A DNA stretch of 64,000 bases. Source: Montifringilla adamsi. Its lineage: Eukaryota > Chordata > Aves > Passeriformes > Passeridae. Below are positions 47,515-59,645 of this stretch, in pieces; position 1 is the first letter of the stretch, and each line of letters opens with the position of its first letter. Location of the stretch: NCBI GenBank assembly GCA_017590115.1, contig JAGGNK010006448.1:14199860-14263859 (forward strand), written 5' to 3'. Under the pieces are notes generated by a model. That model saw only the letters and a program-made list of their open reading frames with translations, had not been told where the DNA came from and did no database searches. Both the position numbers and the translations under genes were made by a program.

Positions 47515-47860
47515 TGCCATGGTTTAAGCTGGAAGGGAGTTTTTGGGTTTTTTTCCCGAGTAGCTGGTACAGTGCTGTGTTTTTGATTTAGGATGAGAAT
47601 AATGTTGATAACACACTGATGCTTTAGTTGTTGCTAAGAAGGGTTTACATAAAGTCAAGGCCTTTTCTGCCTCTCAACCCACCGCACCAATGAGCAGGCT
47701 GGGGATGCACAAGAAATATTTCTGTCCTATTAAACTGTCACTATCTGAGCTCAAGAGTTTTACTTTTTGTTTCCCACAAATTTCTCACTCATCCCACTGG
47801 GGTGGTGAGTGAGAGAGCAGCTGTGTGATGTTTAGCCACCTGACGGGTTAAAACATGACA
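47515..47860 (+). mobile_element. 3' LTR of the 45.2-kb retrovirus, internally deleted
   Basis: Begins tgccatggtttaagctgg (47515) and ends ggttaaaacatgaca (47860), matching the inverted TG...CA-like ends of an avian LTR family. It contains cagcatgcaccaatgagcaggctgggg-like U3 sequence (about 47686-47710) and cctattaaactgtcactatctgagc (47728 on), the usual R/polyadenylation region, in plus orientation. At 346 bp it is shorter than intact family members as I recall them, with an apparent deletion at about 47715, between the U3 and R parts. Confidence 0.85.
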
Positions 47861-48206
47861 CCATTTCAGCTCTAAGATGACTCACATTCAGCTATGGATC
47901 ATCAAAGACCTACAAAAGTACAAATAATTTGAAATTCTTCAGAATTGCATGTCATCTGCTTCTCTTCAACATACATCCTTCGAGTTTGAAAAAATAAAAA
48001 AGAAAAAAATCACCAAGCAAACCAGGTATTTGGAGGCAAGCACTCAGCATTGATAGTTTCACTTCTATGTTTAATCTTGCTAACCTTGTAAATAACTAAA
48101 AATAGCACCTTCCAATGCAAAAACAAAGAAAAGAAGATAAATCCTTACTTAGTATTTCCTAAAATATAAAAATCATAAAATAATAAATTGCAGGGTGGCT
48201 TGCAAT
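47861..48206. other. Unique AT-rich sequence between ERV and CR1
   Basis: Contains a short A-rich stretch at about 47990-48010. No other element seen. Confidence 0.5.
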
Positions 48207-48529
48207 GCACCACCTACAAGTTGGGGAGAGGCTATTTTCAATAATGTGTATTGAGATGACAGAGGGGAATGGATTCAAACTGAAAGAGAGTAGCTTTAGA
48301 TTAGGATACTGGGAGGAAATTCTTTACTGTAAGGGTGGTGAGGCACTGGAAGAGGTTTCCAAGAGAAGTTGTGGATGCCCCATCCCTGGCAGTGTTCAAG
48401 GCCAGGCTGGATGGGGCTCTGACTAACCTGGTCAAGTGAAATGAGTCCCTGTTTTGGCAGGGGGGGTTGAACTAGATGATCTTTAAGGTCCCTTCTAACC
48501 CAAGCCATTTCATGTTTCTATGACTCTGT
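48207..48529 (+). mobile_element. CR1 LINE fragment, ORF2 end and 3' terminus
   Basis: Sense-strand CR1 of about 320 bp. It reads ggggaatggattcaaactga, then aaattctttactgtaaggg, ggtgaggcactggaagagg and ttgtggatgccccatccctg, the C-terminal ORF2 block (NGF.LKE...FRL, HWN-like). The 3' end is gaactagatgatctttaagg, then ccatttcatgtttctatgac. It is strongly 5'-truncated, as typical for CR1. Few changes from the common pattern suggest it is one of the younger copies here. Confidence 0.95.
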
Positions 48530-50008
48530 AATTTTAATCTAAATAATCTTTTGCAAGTGTCTGACTGCCTTGTGTAGAAAGATTCTACCTGAAACACTTC
48601 TGATGCCTGTGAGTACTCTTCAAGATCTTAGCAGAGGTCTGTGGGGCTCTGTGGCCTCAGCTGAGGCTCCCTTTGAAATACAGAAGCATCTTCTGTATGG
48701 AGGTACAGAAATCTCACTGTCCCAGTCCACTCCTGTTTCTGTAAGAGACTTACAATGTTGTTTAAACTTGTACGACCACATTGCATCCTTCCACCTCTTA
48801 GGGAAGAGTGACTGGCATGCATTGCTGGCTTTCCATTTCTTCTCTTCTGGAGGTGCGGTGTGCTACATTATCCACCATAAAAAAAAATGCAGGGAAGAAT
48901 AATGAAATACCCTTTACTGCGTGTAATAAGTGGTTTATTCATACAGTTATGGAAAACATTTTGAAACAGCTAAGATTAAACACCACAGGAAGCTGCTGAG
49001 GTACATTATTTATCAATATGATCTGCACCAGTATTTGGCTCCCTCATCCTGCAAGTAATTTCCACTATGCAGTGCTTTACCAGGCACTAATTGATGGCTC
49101 TGTAGGTGTTCTTACAGTATATTTTCCTTTGCCTTCAAAAGTCAAACAGTGAAAAATATTGTTCTAGGCTGATATTTTTTATCCTATTTTTATTCTTTTA
49201 AGGAAAGACTACAGGAATAATTACTAAAATTTTAAACATGGCTCGTGGTCCTAATAGACTACTAATTTTGGATTTTACTTCATATTATAAGAAAAAGCGT
49301 TTTCATTTGAATGAAGAGGTTCATTGCTTTTGCAAGTGTAGCAGAAAATTTGTTTTAGTATTTAGGGGAATATGTTTTGAATTTGGTTTTACAAGCATTT
49401 TAATATTGCAGTAAATTTAGGCACATTTTTCTGTAACTTAATGGTGCTTGCCTGTCAAATTATCAATGATTACTCACTCATTTCAGGTGTGATTCACAAC
49501 AAACAAGAAAAATTTCCTTGCAACAAGATATCTTCAAACAACATCTATTTACAGGTACAAATGCACTGCTGTTCGAAGGTGATGAAAACACTCGTGTCCT
49601 ATAAATGTCTAAGTTAATCGTTTTCATACCTTGAAGAAAACAAATTTTAGACTTTTTAAGAAGGTCATCCTGATGAACAGTAAGGGAAGAGATGCTCCAT
49701 AGGTTACAACAATAAAACTCCTCTGCAATTTACTGAGTTTTCTTTTTTCAGCAGACCTATGATCTGTTGCTTACATAAAGTCTGGGAAGCAAAGAATTTC
49801 ATGATTAAGTGTTTTAGGAAGCAATTATGCGCTGTTTTCCAGTAACACAACCATCCAAAGTTATTGCTTTGCTTTGGTGTTTTACTTCATTTCCAACAAC
49901 TCAAGGTTAGAAAATCTATAACATAAAAAAGTGTTTGCCAACAAGTGGTATACAACAGCTCAGTTTTCACTGTTACCTCTCCTGCTCAGAAAAGGATGCA
50001 AAACTCAG
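48530..50008. other. Unique noncoding sequence, nothing recognised
   Basis: Roughly 1.5 kb of AT-rich sequence. The 110-codon plus frame at 48570-48902 shows no domain and no splice context. Confidence 0.5.
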
Positions 50009-50072
50009 AATAATAGAATCTTTAAGGTTGGAAGAGATCTCCAAGATCACTGAGTGCATTCAGCTGTCTAAG
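50009..50072 (-). mobile_element. Short CR1 3' terminal remnant
   Basis: Plus strand reads taatagaatctttaagg, ttggaagagatctccaagatcac and ctgagtgcattcag, the reversed terminal block of a CR1 subfamily. Only about 65 bp remain. Confidence 0.75.
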
Positions 50073-52289
50073 ATTAGTATGATGTTGTCTATAGTAATTT
50101 TGTAGTTGAGAATTGAATTTTAAGCTACTTTGAGGTGAAAAGAGCAAATTAAAGTAGAAGTTTGCAAATTTGGAAGGGATGTTAACATCACCTCAGACCA
50201 CAGTCTTATGCTACAGGTTGGGCAGAGTTCCCCCAAGAACCACAGACCTGAGTATTTGTAGGAGTCCTTACATTCCCTCCACTTTGTCAAAATCCATGTT
50301 GAACATGATGCAAGGCCTTGGGGATGTAAAGAACAGATGGATGCACTAGTTACTTTCACTTCTAGAGTTGGTGGCTTATACTCTGAAGTTACAACTAAAT
50401 ACTTGATCCTTACATTTTAAAATCAGGCTCATTTCTTCACAAATGTCCAAAATCTAATAGAAATTATTCTATAGGACAGAGAAAACTAGTAATATATAGC
50501 TACTATGTTTACCTAATACCATTCTTTATAGTTTATTCATTCTCAAACACAATTTCTAAAAGAAGAAATTACAAATACACAATAATGACCTGAATTTATT
50601 TTCTCTCCACTCATCTGTATAGGAGGAGATTTAAGTGCTTTTCTGAGAACAGCTATGTCACAAGATGTGATATTCCTCTCTAGAGGCTGCCTCAGTACCG
50701 TAAAAAGCTTATTCTGATGATACCTTCACAATTAAGGCACAAAAGACCATTTCTTGTACTCAACAGACTCTTGCTTGGCTGCATCAGCTGTATACAAGGG
50801 CAGGGATGGGGACAGAGGAGGTAGAACATGCTGCTCTCTCAACACCCACCAGCTGGCACTTAAAAGCTCTTTTCTTCACTCACGGTGTGTCCAGAACAGT
50901 GTCAACTCAAGGCTAACAGCTTTTCCAGAATTTCCTTTCCTTTTCATACCTACTTTCTCCCTGTCCATACCCTTGCTTACCTGTAGGATGTTGAGGAACC
51001 TGCACATTAGAGGCACCTTAATTCTCTACAATGCATTCATTTTTTAATTCAGTCAAGACCACAAACAAGCATGCTAATGTCAGCTGTGCCAAGGGTACTT
51101 GACAAGCTGATTGAGCCTCTGACCCCAGTCCAGGAGATGAGATACACGAGCGCGTCCTTGGAAGCACAGAGCGGTGCTACGCCTGTAGAATGCTGCTACG
51201 CCTCAGCATTTCTGTACTTTGAAATGTTTGTAGGAAAACGTTCCCTTCAAGCATTAGCCATCTGGCAACATTTGCTTATCAAATCTTTCTGCATGCCTCA
51301 AGGGACAGCTGTGGGCAGATCTAAGGCAGTAACAAATACACCAGATTAGGCCCTTGGTCTTTAAATATTTTGTCTATTTTAGTGGAGAGTAGGGAGAAAG
51401 GGAATTTTCGTCATGATACCTTATATACTCTTTATAATTGCCACATACTTTAGTAGCATATACTTTTCCTATACAAAAAAAAAACAGCCAGTGTTTTCAA
51501 AACACTCAAAGAGCTAGCCTAGGTATAATTGCAACTGGAATATTCAGATCAACTCTAAATATCTTAAATTGTTCATTACATCATAGCAAAACCTAACACC
51601 TGAGAATAGGGTGCTGACTTACTTGAGGAATACTTGCATGACTAACCAACCATGTGCTTGAATTCAAGTTTCAGAATCAAGCCAATAGCTGGCAATTTAT
51701 TCTAGTTCACAGATTCTTGTATTTGCAAAACACAGTTGCAAATTTTTTTCTTCGCCCTTCAAAAGATATAAATTCACTCAGAATGAAGTGATGTCAGGCT
51801 TAAGGGAACAAAAGCAATCCAGTAGTGGATTTATGATTTTGTTGTTTGGAAGGCTGCTAACTCAAGCTCCCTGCCTCCCTTTTTTATTTTTATATGAGTA
51901 CATAAGGAATTTCTGTCAGAACAATCAGTCAGAGAAACATTAAACACTATACTCGATGGAATACATCCAGTAAATAATCACACTGGAAACAGTTTATCTC
52001 CAAGAAATTGAAGTGTATGGGCTCCAGCTCTTAAGTAAAATACTTTCTTATGATTGAAATGAAGACACCACCAATTCAGAAGATAAATCTCTCTCTTTTC
52101 ATGTATTCTGTGTCTGCATACCCAGTACTTACTAATATTGATGCTCAAACTCTGGAAAGAGCACACTTTACAGATTAAGACTGCTCAATCACTCACTTCC
52201 CAATTTAAAAATCTTTTCTGAACACAAAAAAATCAATATATTACCTTACATTCTGTGAAAGCTAAATATAATTTTATTTCTGTTCATTC
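50073..52289. other. Unique noncoding sequence, nothing recognised
   Basis: AT-rich, with a G+C-richer patch at about 50760-51350 where frames of 92 and 97 codons occur on plus. No domain or repeat family recognised. Confidence 0.5.
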
Positions 52290-53615
52290 ACAGAATCACT
52301 CAGGTTGGAAGAGACATCAGAAAGCTTACAGTCCAATCTTCTTCTCATATGAAAGTCTACTCTGAGGGACAACCAGGTCACTCAGGGCTTTACCACATTA
52401 CATCTTGAAACCCTGAAAGAATGACGCTGCACCATCTCTATGGGCATGTCCTGTTCCACTGACCAAGTGTCCTCCTGAGAAGAACATGGGATACACTCCT
52501 ATAAAAGGATGTCACTTTTCCCGTTTTTCTGTCTGTGGCTACTGCCTCAGAGATTGGCTCAGACTCCTCAGTTGTAGGCCTCCTCCCTGTAGGCACCAAG
52601 CTCCTGTGGTTAGCTCCTCTGAAGCCATCTCTGCCCCAGGCTGAATAAGCCCCTCTTCCTCAGCCTGCCTCAGCACTGACCGATTTGACCATCCCCGACT
52701 GCAGGCCTTCACGTAAGGCCTTGTTGGATTTCATTAATCCTCTTCTTCACCTGCACCCTTCTGGATGGCAGCCCTACCTCAAACACATTGAGGACCTCAG
52801 TTTGGTGACACTTCCCTTCATCTCCTCCTCCAAGTTGGTTGTACATTGGCAAAGTTACTGAACAGGGACAGACCCAGGACAGACCCCCGCAGTAGTGCAC
52901 TTGTAACTGCACTCCAGGAAGAGCACAACCACTGGACTTTATTTAGTCTGACCTTCCATTCTTTTCACCCACCTGATAGTCCATTATCCAGTCAGGAATG
53001 TCCTAACTAGGACTGAAGAATGCACATGCAGATGGGGCCGAAAGCTTTGCTTAAGTTGTAAATGCCCTTCACTGTTCTTCCCTAGTCCAGCAATCCAATA
53101 AATTTATCAAAAAAAAGTCAGTCGCATTTTTAAGACATGCTTTATTCTTGGCAAATTAATGCTGGCAGCTCCCAGTTACCTTCTCTATGTGCCAAAAAAG
53201 TGCTCTAAGAAGACCTTTTCTAAAACACCCACAGGGGTCACAGTGAGGCTGAAACTCAGTAGTTCCCCAGATATTCCTTTTTGCCTTTACAGTGAGGAGT
53301 GCAACATTTGCTTCTTCCACTCATTGGGAACCTGCCCTGGTCTCATGGACTTTGAAAGACAATAGAAAGTGGCCTTGCAAGTACATCAGTCAGGTCTCTA
53401 AGCTGCCTTGAATGCAGCCAGTCTGGTCCTGTTCTCATCCTGTGCTGGGCATTCTCCTCTTCCTCCAAAGCTTCCACTGAGCTCAAGGCCTGAAAGACTT
53501 TTCTGGTGAAGACTAAGGCAAAGAAGACATTGAGTCTATCAGCCTTACCTATGGGTTCTGTTACTAAATCATCCACCCTATTCACCAGTGTGCCACATTT
53601 TCCTTGTCTAGCCCT
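52290..53615 (-). mobile_element. CR1 LINE remnant, about 1.3 kb, pre-RT to 3' end
   Basis: The longest CR1 copy in the window, on minus. Its 3' end is at 52290 (plus: cacagaatcactcaggttgg). Read 5' to 3' on minus it starts near 53615, with a GKADRLNVFFALVFTRK segment (53500-53560) that matches the CR1 ORF2 stretch before RT. Then comes DVLARPLSIVF (about 53350-53380), an RT block RGSVLGLSLFSNFA (52848-52889), and more degraded C-terminal sequence. Spacing between the landmarks is shorter than in intact ORF2, so internal deletions are present. Stops and frameshifts are frequent. It is more diverged than the copy at 48207, so probably older. Confidence 0.88.
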
Positions 53616-53787
53616 TTAGCAAATCCCTCAAACAGTGTTTTTCCTACCTGAAAATGATGAACTACAAGACTTCACACACAAGAAGGCTCACTTTGGGCAG
53701 GTGGGGAGTTTTGTTCAAAATCTAATGGCCTTTATTTTAAAATAAAGACTCCATGTATCAGTTTATTAATTCATTTTCTAATATACT

Positions 53788-53788
<1 letters not shown>
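53616..53788. other. Unique AT-rich sequence before an AT repeat
   Basis: No element recognised between the CR1 5' break and the dinucleotide array. Confidence 0.5.

Positions 53789-53790
<2 letters not shown>

Positions 53791-53818
<28 letters not shown>
53791..53818. repeat. (AT)14 microsatellite
   Basis: Fourteen perfect AT units, self-complementary. The short plus frame at 53753-53944 reads it as Tyr-Ile repeats and is not a gene. Confidence 0.96.
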
Positions 53819-53821
<3 letters not shown>

Positions 53822-56800
53822 GCCTTAAACACTAAGCACAGGACTTGGGAAGTCTGTAACTCAAGACTAATAATTATATTTCAAGTAAATCCTTTCTTTC
53901 CTTATGTGCTCAGACTGTCTGAATTCAAAGATCATTTCAACTAGCATAAATTTAATCTGAATGCTGTTAGAACAAATGTTGCATGTTACTTTGCATTTGT
54001 CTCTCTTCACTGCAATCAATAAATACCTGTATGGCAAAAAGGGAATAGGGGACAATTTATTCCTCAGTTCTCCTTTGGAAAAAGGGAGTTAATGCAAAGG
54101 AACAGTGTAGGCAACTCTACTGACTGCTGTGAAAGGGACTCAATGCAATCAACAGACTAGTCCTTTACATGCACATTTTAAACTCTCACTGAACAACAGC
54201 ACACAAGCTGAAAAGAATATTGATAAGAAATTAGAGATTCCTCAAGCAGACAGAGGCAGAGATCAAAGACAGTAAAAGGGTAATCACAGTTCAATGCTGC
54301 AAAATACTCAGTATGGTAAACAGACATGAATGTCAGCAGCTCTTTCAAGATATGAGGATGTCATAGGATCACTTTGCACCCTGGAGAATAAATGTAGCAA
54401 ATATTGATTTGAGCAAAACAGTTTGTAGAAGAGTGTGATCTGTAAAACAAAAAAAGTGTTTCAAACAAACAAAGCATGGTACACATTAATTCAAACATAA
54501 ATCAATTTTTAGCTGAGAATTTACAGAGAAATGGGACAAATATGGAGTATATATTTTTTCACAGCTGAGTAATACTCTGATCAACCATGTGCTTTGTAAA
54601 CACCTGCCTGCATGTCAGGTCAGATGAATCAATCCCATCTGAGTCCCTTCTTCTTCAAATACAGTTATTTCCCCTCTTCTAGATAATGAGAAACCTTCTT
54701 AGAGGTGATTCATGTACATGGCTCTAGCTGAATTTTTATGATGTGAAACTTATGCTGTTCAGGACAAAATTTTGTTTGGCAAGAAGTAGCCAAAGAACTC
54801 CACTTTGCGCACTATGTGTGCCTAGTCTCTGGGTACACAGTGGTCACTATAAAAACACTCAGACAACATACAACCACATTAATGCACGGGCAAGCCTTGA
54901 GTCAGCCTTGCTGAGGTATGCTGACCTTAGATGGGCAGTGGGTGAAGCACTCAGAGAGACGTCCATGAGCAAAACAGCCCTGTTCCATGTCCTGCTACCA
55001 GGTATTGTGAAGATCTGCTGGCTTCTCTTATTTAGATGGGTAGGGAGAGAAATGTAAAGGCTACAGGAGCACACACGAACACAATATCAGAATTACTGGA
55101 TTACTCCTGGACACCACTACATGAAGCAATTCTTGGCTGTTAGGTTATTATTATTATTATTACTTCATGTTGAGAATTCAGCTCTTAAATAAAGTGCTAT
55201 AAGAATAATTGTAGGTTTAGATAAGTTGAAATCTTGAGATAAAAAATTTAATATTTTATTGACAAACAGCAAGAAGGAAGCATCTAACCCAAAACCGAGT
55301 CCCTAAGTAAGGGGATACAAAATGCACTTTTAAAAGATGTCACTCAGACTGATATTTCAACAACCTCTTTGGTCACACTTGGTAGGCACAGAAGGGTCAT
55401 GGACCAGGTCTGACCCCTGCTCCTGAAGGATAGTGCTTTCCATGTAATTATTATTGGTAGAACAGTTTCACACAAGGTGGAAAGGAGCTGTTCTAGCACA
55501 GATTTCAATTCACTTTTGCCTGGGGCTCAAGGAAATGTGGTATTGTTTCAGTGGAATAACATGCATTGCTGCCTCTCAGTAATCCTTGAACACTGAGACA
55601 GGGATTCAGTGTAGGGTGCTGGCATTTCTCACACCTAAGTAGCCCAATTCATTGTCCATCACAGAAGTTGATTGTAGCTGTGTGGTTTGGACGATCTGGA
55701 AATTCTCTAAAACCTATGGGAAAAAAGCCCCTTCTGGGTATCAAAGTTCATATCAACACAGAGTCTTAGAAAGGTCTGTACCCTCCTCTCGCTCAGGCAC
55801 AGCTTTTCACAGTGCTGCAAATCCGAGACCCTTCTGCTCCTGACAATTATTTGCTTACTTTAAGTGTCACAGTGATGTTTGCTTAATTTCTTCCTCAGGA
55901 TCCTTTCTCTAACTACCCGTATTTCAACAATTCATCATATTTGCACCTCACAAACTTCCATTATTTTACGCAATTTTTCCATTACAGATTTGCTCATCTT
56001 TTCCTGGCTGAACACACAAGTGAAAGGACCCCAAGTATGACAGCAGCATGCCATATATGTCTGAACAAGATAATTTATGCAGAGAAGTGAACCACTTCAA
56101 AATATTCATTTGCTTCACTTATTTATTCACATGTACAACTTCACTAATGTTAGCTAGAAGCACAGAAATCCAGTAATGAGACATTAAGCCTCAAAATCCT
56201 CTTCCTGAAAAATCTGAAAATACACCAGTGAATTTAACTTCTCATACAGTGCTGTGACTGAAGAATCTCCTTAGGCCACAAGTTAAAAATACAGGTTTTC
56301 ATACCTATTCAAGTGCCCAGTAATACAAAACAGAATCACTTACGTGCCCTGCTACCTGAAATTTTGCCCTTTAGAAGTTGTTAGCTACTACAATAGTTTC
56401 TTTTCTATCTTAAGCTAAGGCTTAAGAATGAGCAAAGGCTCATTCTTTCACCAAAATTAAAATTGTATAACTCCAGTGGGGCATTTTTTCTCATAAATTT
56501 ACACCCAGAAGATAAGAGACAGCTAGTGAATGCAAGTTTGATAAAGTTTACAGTTTCAAGAGAAATAAGTTATTCACTCATTCTTACTGAACTAATGCAT
56601 TTTAGTAAAACAAAAATAAGTTTACTTTTTTTCCATTTCAGAACATTTAGAACAACTATTCAGTAATACTGGAATGTAGTAAATTGTGAGAATTGTCTTA
56701 TCCAAATTCCAGGTATTGAAGAATGGGTGAAAAACAAGGTACATTTCTGCATCAACTTTGTGTTCATTGCAGAAATAATTAAACTGACACACAACTAATA

Positions 56801-57112
56801 AAATCAGTTCTAGAAAAAGTAAGAGGTGCAAGAGGTGCATATTTTACAAGGCTATACCTTCTGAGTTATTTGGGACAGATTTGATAAATATAGTATCATA
56901 CTAAACCTCAATTCACTGAAACATTAATATCCTCCCAACCTGTCAAAATGTTTGTGTCAGGATAAAAATTCTTTTTTCCTTCTCTAGAGAATTGCTATTT
57001 TAACAACTTTTTACTTCATGTTTCAATCAAAATAAAGACTTTAAGCATTATTATCCAATAAATGAATACAAAACCCAAAAACTTTCTCAGCTTAGTCAAA
57101 TATGAAAATATT
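53819..57112. other. Unique AT-rich noncoding sequence
   Basis: No recognised dispersed repeat or gene. A short (TTA)n run lies at 55145-55162. The 104-codon plus frame at 54743-55057 has no recognisable domain. Confidence 0.5.
55145..55162. repeat. (TTA)n microsatellite
   Basis: Six trinucleotide units, pure. Confidence 0.9.
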
Positions 57113-57158
57113 ATTTGCCAATAATATTTGCAAATAATTATTTGCAAATAAAATTTGC
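57113..57158. repeat. Four ATTTGC motifs at 13-14 bp spacing
   Basis: ATTTGC begins at 57113, 57126, 57140 and 57153. The middle two are the palindrome ATTTGCAAAT, 14 bp apart. The spacers are AT-rich and similar (aataatt-like), so this is a degenerate tandem repeat of an ATTTGCAAATAATT unit. ATTTGCAAAT is one base away from the POU/octamer site; binding is inference only. Confidence 0.85.
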
Positions 57159-59093
57159 TCCTTTCTTGGGACATTCATTCTCCTACTAAAGTAACTGAGA
57201 GGTGACACCTGAGAGCTCAAGGTTTCCTTGCAATCAGACCTTCCTACGGAGGTGCAATATCTGCACTGTGCAATCCCCATTAATTACAGAGATATTCTGG
57301 ATGAGGAGCATGATCTGAACCCCTTTCTTGAAATCTCAATCTAAAATTAAAATAAAGTAGAATTAAAAAATAGTTATTTTCTCCTTTAAAAACTTTTTAA
57401 ATCTCTGCCCCTCAAAAATGTTTGTTCAACATCTTAATTTTAATTGATTCCCTATTTTGGCAACCTCACAGAATACTAAATCAAGAAGTTTACCCCATTT
57501 GACACTGTGAAAAACACTGGAATTCTTAGGGAATGATTTTCATGAAGAGTTTCATCTTTCTTCATTTGTTCTTTTTTTCATGTGATATTTCTCAAATTTA
57601 TTATGGCTTTACATGTGTTCATCAGTACTGTACTTACAAATGAGGAAAATTTCCCTTTTCAGATTTTCACCTTGTCAAAAAAAGAATGATTGCACCTAAA
57701 CCTTATTAACTTGTCATCCTATCCATGTGAACAAAATTTAAGAATATATAATATGTCAGATGAAAGCAATCAGGAAAAATCTATTACTTTGTATTGTGTT
57801 CATCTGTGACCAGAAATCCTGAGACTTTTGATGCAAATATCAAATTAACAGGCAAAACATTTAAAATGCAGGCTTGGGAAAGAAGAAAACAACAGTTATA
57901 GGGGAAGGAAAGGAATACAATTTTGTTTAATGCAATTATTAGGCACACAGTAGGTGAAAACATCAGCCTGCAGCAATCCTAAACAAAGCAGATACTCCCA
58001 GGTGGTGTTATTCTACACAGCTTTATGCCTCATCCTATGAAAAAGCTTGAATGGTGTCACAAAAAGCAGAGCATTTCCTGTTTATTCCTGTCAGCTCCCT
58101 TTACATATTGTTGCAAGTGACACTTTTTAAAATATTAAACATCATGAAAGAAACAGAGCCTGAGATTTCAAAGAGCAATAAGGTGAGTCCAGAAAGCAAG
58201 TGATAATCACTAGAGCTTGCATCCACCCCACCTGCCTGCCAGTTTAAAGATCATGTACACTTAATGAAGTTGGGAACCCAAGAGAATTAGGGCATTACTT
58301 TTTACAAATAACTTCAATATTAACAAGGATTTGACTTCCTGCCCAATAAAAATCTGTAGGTTGTAATAACTCTGATTGGAATAACTGTCAGTTCTCACAT
58401 CAATTCCCACCTTCCTCGAATCCTCAGTTTTATAATCAGTAAGATTTTTGTGGACTTAATATTTAACTTTCATCCAGGATCCAAAGGTCTTTTGAGAATA
58501 AACTTACAAAAGTAAAGGATACGTTGTTCTCCCCACTCACAAAAAATAAAATAAAATAAAAATAGGTGCTGTATCAAGCTGGAAGGCTTGTCTACAAAAA
58601 TGAGCTGATAAGGCTGAATTTACAGCTGTTTCAAGGCAACTCACATCTTGAAGACACAGGTGGTGTGCCCATGTCAGGAGATGCTGGCAGGTGGGGTGGC
58701 CATGTCAACACACCACCTTTGGCAGCAGTGGGATTTAGATCCACTTAAGTGGCATGAGGAATTACACCTTACTCCATTTTAACATACTTCATGGTAATGT
58801 CTCTGTGTTACAGGCTCGGTGCAACTTGCCCAAACCCGAGAATAAGTTTGTCTCCTTACAGATACTTTAGCAAGAGAAGCAGAGGACTAGCAAAGTCAGG
58901 TCCAGACAAAAATGGAGGGACTTCCTTGGAAGGCTAAATGAATTAACTCCAGGTGTGATTTGATGACAACTCAAACTAATCTATGGTGGAGCTGTCACAC
59001 ACTTCCTTCAGCCCTAAACCTAAATTCAGCTGGAAAAAACATGTTAGTGGAAAGCAAGGCCACCCACAACTCCAGCTAATGCTACTTCATGCA
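57159..59093. other. Unique AT-rich noncoding sequence
   Basis: No repeat family recognised apart from a short (AAAAT)n run at 58541-58563. The upstream edge of the next CR1 is uncertain by some tens of bases. Confidence 0.5.
58541..58563. repeat. (AAAAT)n microsatellite
   Basis: Short run of AAAAT units, about 23 bp. Confidence 0.88.
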
Positions 59094-59645
59094 GCCCTGA
59101 TAAGAAAGACCTGAGGGTGTTGGTTGACAAGAAGCTCAACACAAGCTGGCAATGTCAACTTGCAACCAGGAAGCCAAGTGTATCCAAAGAGCAGCAAACA
59201 GTCCAGGGAGGTGATTCTACCTTGTGAGACCCCAAGTGGAGTCCTGCATTCAGCTCTGGGACACACAACATAAAAAGGACATGAACCTGTCAGAGCAAGT
59301 CCAGAGAAGGGCCACAAAGATGATCAGAGAGCTCTGCTATGAAGACAGTCAGAGATGATTGAGGTTTTTCAGCCTTGAGAAGGCTCTGGAAGAGCCTACA
59401 AGGAGCTGGAGTGGCACTTTTTACAAGGGCTTGTAGTGATAGGACAAGGGGGAATGGCTTTGAACTGAAGAAGGGCAAGTTAAGATATAAGGAGGAAATC
59501 CTGTGTGTAGTGAGGCACTGGAACAGGATGCCCAAGAAGCTGTGGATGCCCCATCTCTGGATATGTTCAAGGCCAGGTTGGACAAGGTTTTGAGCAACCT
59601 GGTTTTCATGGCAAGGAAGGTTTCCTGTGGTGATTCTATGTTCTA
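59094..59645 (+). mobile_element. CR1 LINE fragment, ORF2 3' half
   Basis: Sense-strand CR1. It begins with a gataagaaagacctgagggt block (KDLRVLVDKKLN-like), then SSKQSREVILP (about 59186-59222), the CVQLWG-like gcattcagctctggg block (59247-59263) and an RRATKMIREL-like stretch (59307-59336). The RACSDRTRGNGFELKKGK piece follows (59430-59484), then HWNRMPKKLW (59518-59547). The 3' end is shortened: the usual gaactagatgatctt core is missing, and the copy jumps from an aacctggttttcatggcaagg stretch to gattctatgttct. Frameshifts separate the pieces. Confidence 0.9.

Larger units (their letters stand above)
45215..47860 (+). mobile_element. 5'-truncated, decayed endogenous retrovirus (gag scrap, pol, 3' LTR)
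   Basis: Plus-strand retroviral remnant about 2.65 kb long. Order: a gag-like scrap, reverse transcriptase, RNase H, integrase, a short 3' untranslated region, and one LTR. No 5' LTR, primer-binding site, most of gag, protease or env was found, so the copy is 5'-truncated and internally deleted. It has many stops and frameshifts and cannot encode any complete protein. Comparison with avian ERV families is from memory, so I do not assign a class. The LTR differs from the solo LTR at 33314, so the two belong to different families. Confidence 0.9.
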
